From the NCBI GenBank assembly GCA_016267585.1, contig JACQUT010000081.1, positions 1 through 8,313 on the forward strand: 8,313 nt of DNA, read 5' to 3'. The position numbers and the translations under genes are program-made. Each line of letters starts with the position of its first letter. Position 1 is the stretch's first letter. This DNA comes from Cyanobacteria bacterium NC_groundwater_1444_Ag_S-0.65um_54_12 (GTDB lineage Bacteria; Cyanobacteriota; Sericytochromatia; S15B-MN24; VGJW01). The notes beneath the pieces are model-generated. The model was not told the DNA's origin and searched no databases. It saw nothing but the letters and a program-made list of their open reading frames with translations. This document shows positions 7,361 to 8,313 of the stretch, in pieces.

Positions 7361-7606
7361 TTACTTTTTGGTGCTGGGCCGTGCGCCGGCACGTGGAGTA
7401 CCATCTGGCTTGAGCCGGTATTTTTTCATGAAGCGCTCGACCCGGCCTTCGGTATCGACAATCTTCTGTGTGCCAGTGAAAAAGGGATGGCAAGCAGAAC
7501 AGATTTCGACTTTGATGGCAGGCCGAGTAGAGCCAGTCTCGAAAGTATTCCCGCAAACGCAGGTGGCAGTAACTCGTTGATACTTGGGATGGATTTTGTC
7601 CTTCAT
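7361..7606 (-). CDS. rpmE: 50S ribosomal protein L31, zinc-binding type
   Basis: 81 aa, the usual bacterial L31 length. It begins [10 protein letters not shown], as L31 typically does. Four cysteines, C16-x-C18 and C36-x2-C39, form the zinc site that distinguishes the zinc-plus form from the zinc-free paralogue. The family signature [10 protein letters not shown] (36-45) is intact, followed by [10 protein letters not shown] (54-63) and a basic, flexible tail. L31 sits at the 30S-50S bridge. ATG 7606 is preceded by a weak GAG-containing site (CGAGACG, ending 5 bases upstream). The stop is 3 bases from the thyX GTG, so the two are probably cotranscribed. It diverges from secA. Confidence 0.97.
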   Translation of the reverse strand: MKDKIHPKYQRVTATCVCGNTFETGSTRPAIKVEICSACHPFFTGTQKIVDTEGRVERFMKKYRLKPDGTPRAGARPSTKK

Positions 7607-7643
7607 TTTTCGTCTCGTATAATCGCAAAACGGCAGAAAAGAT

Positions 7644-7673
7644 ATCGTACCGACATCTGGGTAGGCTGGTCAA
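7644..7673 (-). promoter_or_regulatory. Promoter for rpmE-thyX
   Basis: On the minus strand, TTGACC (7673-7668), an 18-base spacer and TACGAT (7649-7644); five and four of six bases match consensus. The predicted RNA start is near 7637, giving a leader of about 31 bases before the rpmE ATG. The -35 end lies 3 bases from the divergent secA extended -10. Confidence 0.5.
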
Positions 7674-7676
7674 GCA

Positions 7677-7685
7677 TGATATAAT
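7677..7685 (+). promoter_or_regulatory. Extended -10 promoter for secA
   Basis: TGaTATAAT, a perfect extended -10, on the plus strand. The -35 region (about 7656-7662) has no good match, as is common with extended -10 promoters, and it lies within the rpmE promoter. RNA would start near 7692, 71 bases before the secA ATG. Confidence 0.6.
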
Positions 7686-7694
7686 AATCAGGAT

Positions 7695-7728
7695 TTGCCG
7701 GCTTAGACATGTAGGTCGGCGATTTTTT
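7695..7728 (+). terminator. Intrinsic terminator in the secA leader, likely attenuator
   Basis: Stem 7695-7705 pairs with 7712-7722: 11 bp including three G-U pairs, core GCCGGC/GTCGGC, loop GACATG, followed at once by six T residues (7723-7728). It works only on the plus strand, since the opposite strand lacks a T-run. It begins about 3 bases after the predicted secA RNA start, so terminated RNA would be about 37 nt. Only 34 bases separate it from the secA ATG, with no -10 box among them, so secA transcripts must apparently cross it. A weaker competing pairing exists between 7717-7721 and 7732-7737. Confidence 0.7.
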
Positions 7729-7762
7729 CAGGCCGCCTGTAGGCAGTGAGCAAACTTCTTCA

Positions 7763-8313
7763 ATGTTAGAACTACTTACCAAAATTTTTGGCGATGCCAA
7801 CGAGCGTAAAATCAAGGCAGTACGTCCCCTGGTGTTGCAAATCAACTCGCTCGAAGCAACGATGCGCGCAAAATCTGACGACGAATTGCGCGGCATGACA
7901 CCGTTTTTCAAGGATCGTCTGGCTAAAGGTGAGACCATAGAACAGATTCTACCGGAAACTTTTGCGGTAGTACGCGAAGCCGGGCGGCGGGTACTGGGCA
8001 TGCGTCATTTCGATGTGCAGATCATCGGTGGTGTCTTTTTGCACCGGGGCCAAATCGCTGAAATGCGTACGGGTGAGGGCAAAACTCTGGTAGCGACACT
8101 GCCTTCCTACCTCAATGCTTTGGCGGGTCGTGGTGTTCATGTAGTGACGGTAAATGATTATTTAGCCAAACGTGACAGTGAATGGATGGGGCAGATTTAT
8201 CGCTTCCTCGGTATGGAGGTAGGGATCATTCAGCATCATCTCAATCCCGCGCAACGTCGTATTGCCTATGCCGCCGATATCACTTACGGCACCAATAACG
8301 AGTTTGGTTTCGA
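7763..8313 (+). CDS. secA: Preprotein translocase ATPase SecA, N-terminal part (cut by window end)
   Basis: 183 codons plus two bases, open at the window edge; full SecA is usually 800-1000 aa. SecA drives secretory proteins through SecYEG at the cost of ATP. The start [18 protein letters not shown] is typical, with the N-terminal helix that contacts SecYEG and lipid. [10 protein letters not shown] (81-90) contains the Q motif, MRTGEGKT (101-108) is Walker A of nucleotide-binding domain 1, [11 protein letters not shown] (128-138) and [10 protein letters not shown] (174-183) are further NBD1 landmarks. Everything visible is intact. ATG 7763 has only a weak site (GTGAG, 7746-7750, 12 bases away). 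Upstream lie an extended -10 and a leader terminator, so expression is probably regulated after initiation. Confidence 0.97.
   Translation, partial: MLELLTKIFGDANERKIKAVRPLVLQINSLEATMRAKSDDELRGMTPFFKDRLAKGETIEQILPETFAVVREAGRRVLGMRHFDVQIIGGVFLHRGQIAEMRTGEGKTLVATLPSYLNALAGRGVHVVTVNDYLAKRDSEWMGQIYRFLGMEVGIIQHHLNPAQRRIAYAADITYGTNNEFGF

Noticed and set aside
7175..7684. 169-codon plus-strand open frame opposite thyX and rpmE
   Set aside because: Antisense to two recognisable genes, no plausible protein features, and it runs across their junction and promoter.

Overview
The window looks like a bacterial chromosome segment of about 50-55% G+C, densely packed with mostly housekeeping genes. Chloroflexota is the best guess. 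The malate dehydrogenase closely resembles the LDH-like MDH I recall from Chloroflexus, and the thymidylate synthase is a double-length tandem ThyX of a kind I associate with Chloroflexota. This is from memory of families and was not searched. I see no mobile element, CRISPR array, rRNA or tRNA.

Layout. Plus strand: a HIT/GalT-like protein (22-1122), then malate dehydrogenase mdh (1232-2167). Minus strand, converging on mdh: a two-helix membrane protein (2257-2919), a smaller relative of it (3081-3545), 16S rRNA methyltransferase rsmE (3661-4458), an HD-GYP-type cyclic-di-GMP phosphodiesterase (4455-5813), a tandem ThyX protein (5858-7357) and ribosomal protein L31 (rpmE, 7361-7606). Plus strand again: the first 183 codons of secA (from 7763), cut by the window end. 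No gap between genes exceeds 160 bases. The convergent gap 2168-2256 holds no convincing terminator on either strand.

Expression units. rpmE and thyX are 3 bases apart and probably cotranscribed. The HD-GYP gene has its own extended -10 box (TGtTATAAT) and overlaps rsmE by ATGA, so those two form a coupled pair. The 154-aa membrane gene ends at an intrinsic terminator. rpmE and secA diverge from closely packed promoters, and a strong intrinsic terminator lies between the apparent secA promoter and secA, which suggests attenuation.

Most interesting points: (1) three nearby minus-strand genes share one N-terminal module, joined to an HD-GYP enzyme in one case and to two membrane helices in the other two; (2) the two ThyX halves have lost different parts of the active-site signature; (3) the secA leader contains a terminator; (4) the first gene has a GalT/Ap4A-phosphorylase-type active site (HxHxQ plus a CxxC zinc pair) in an otherwise unfamiliar protein.
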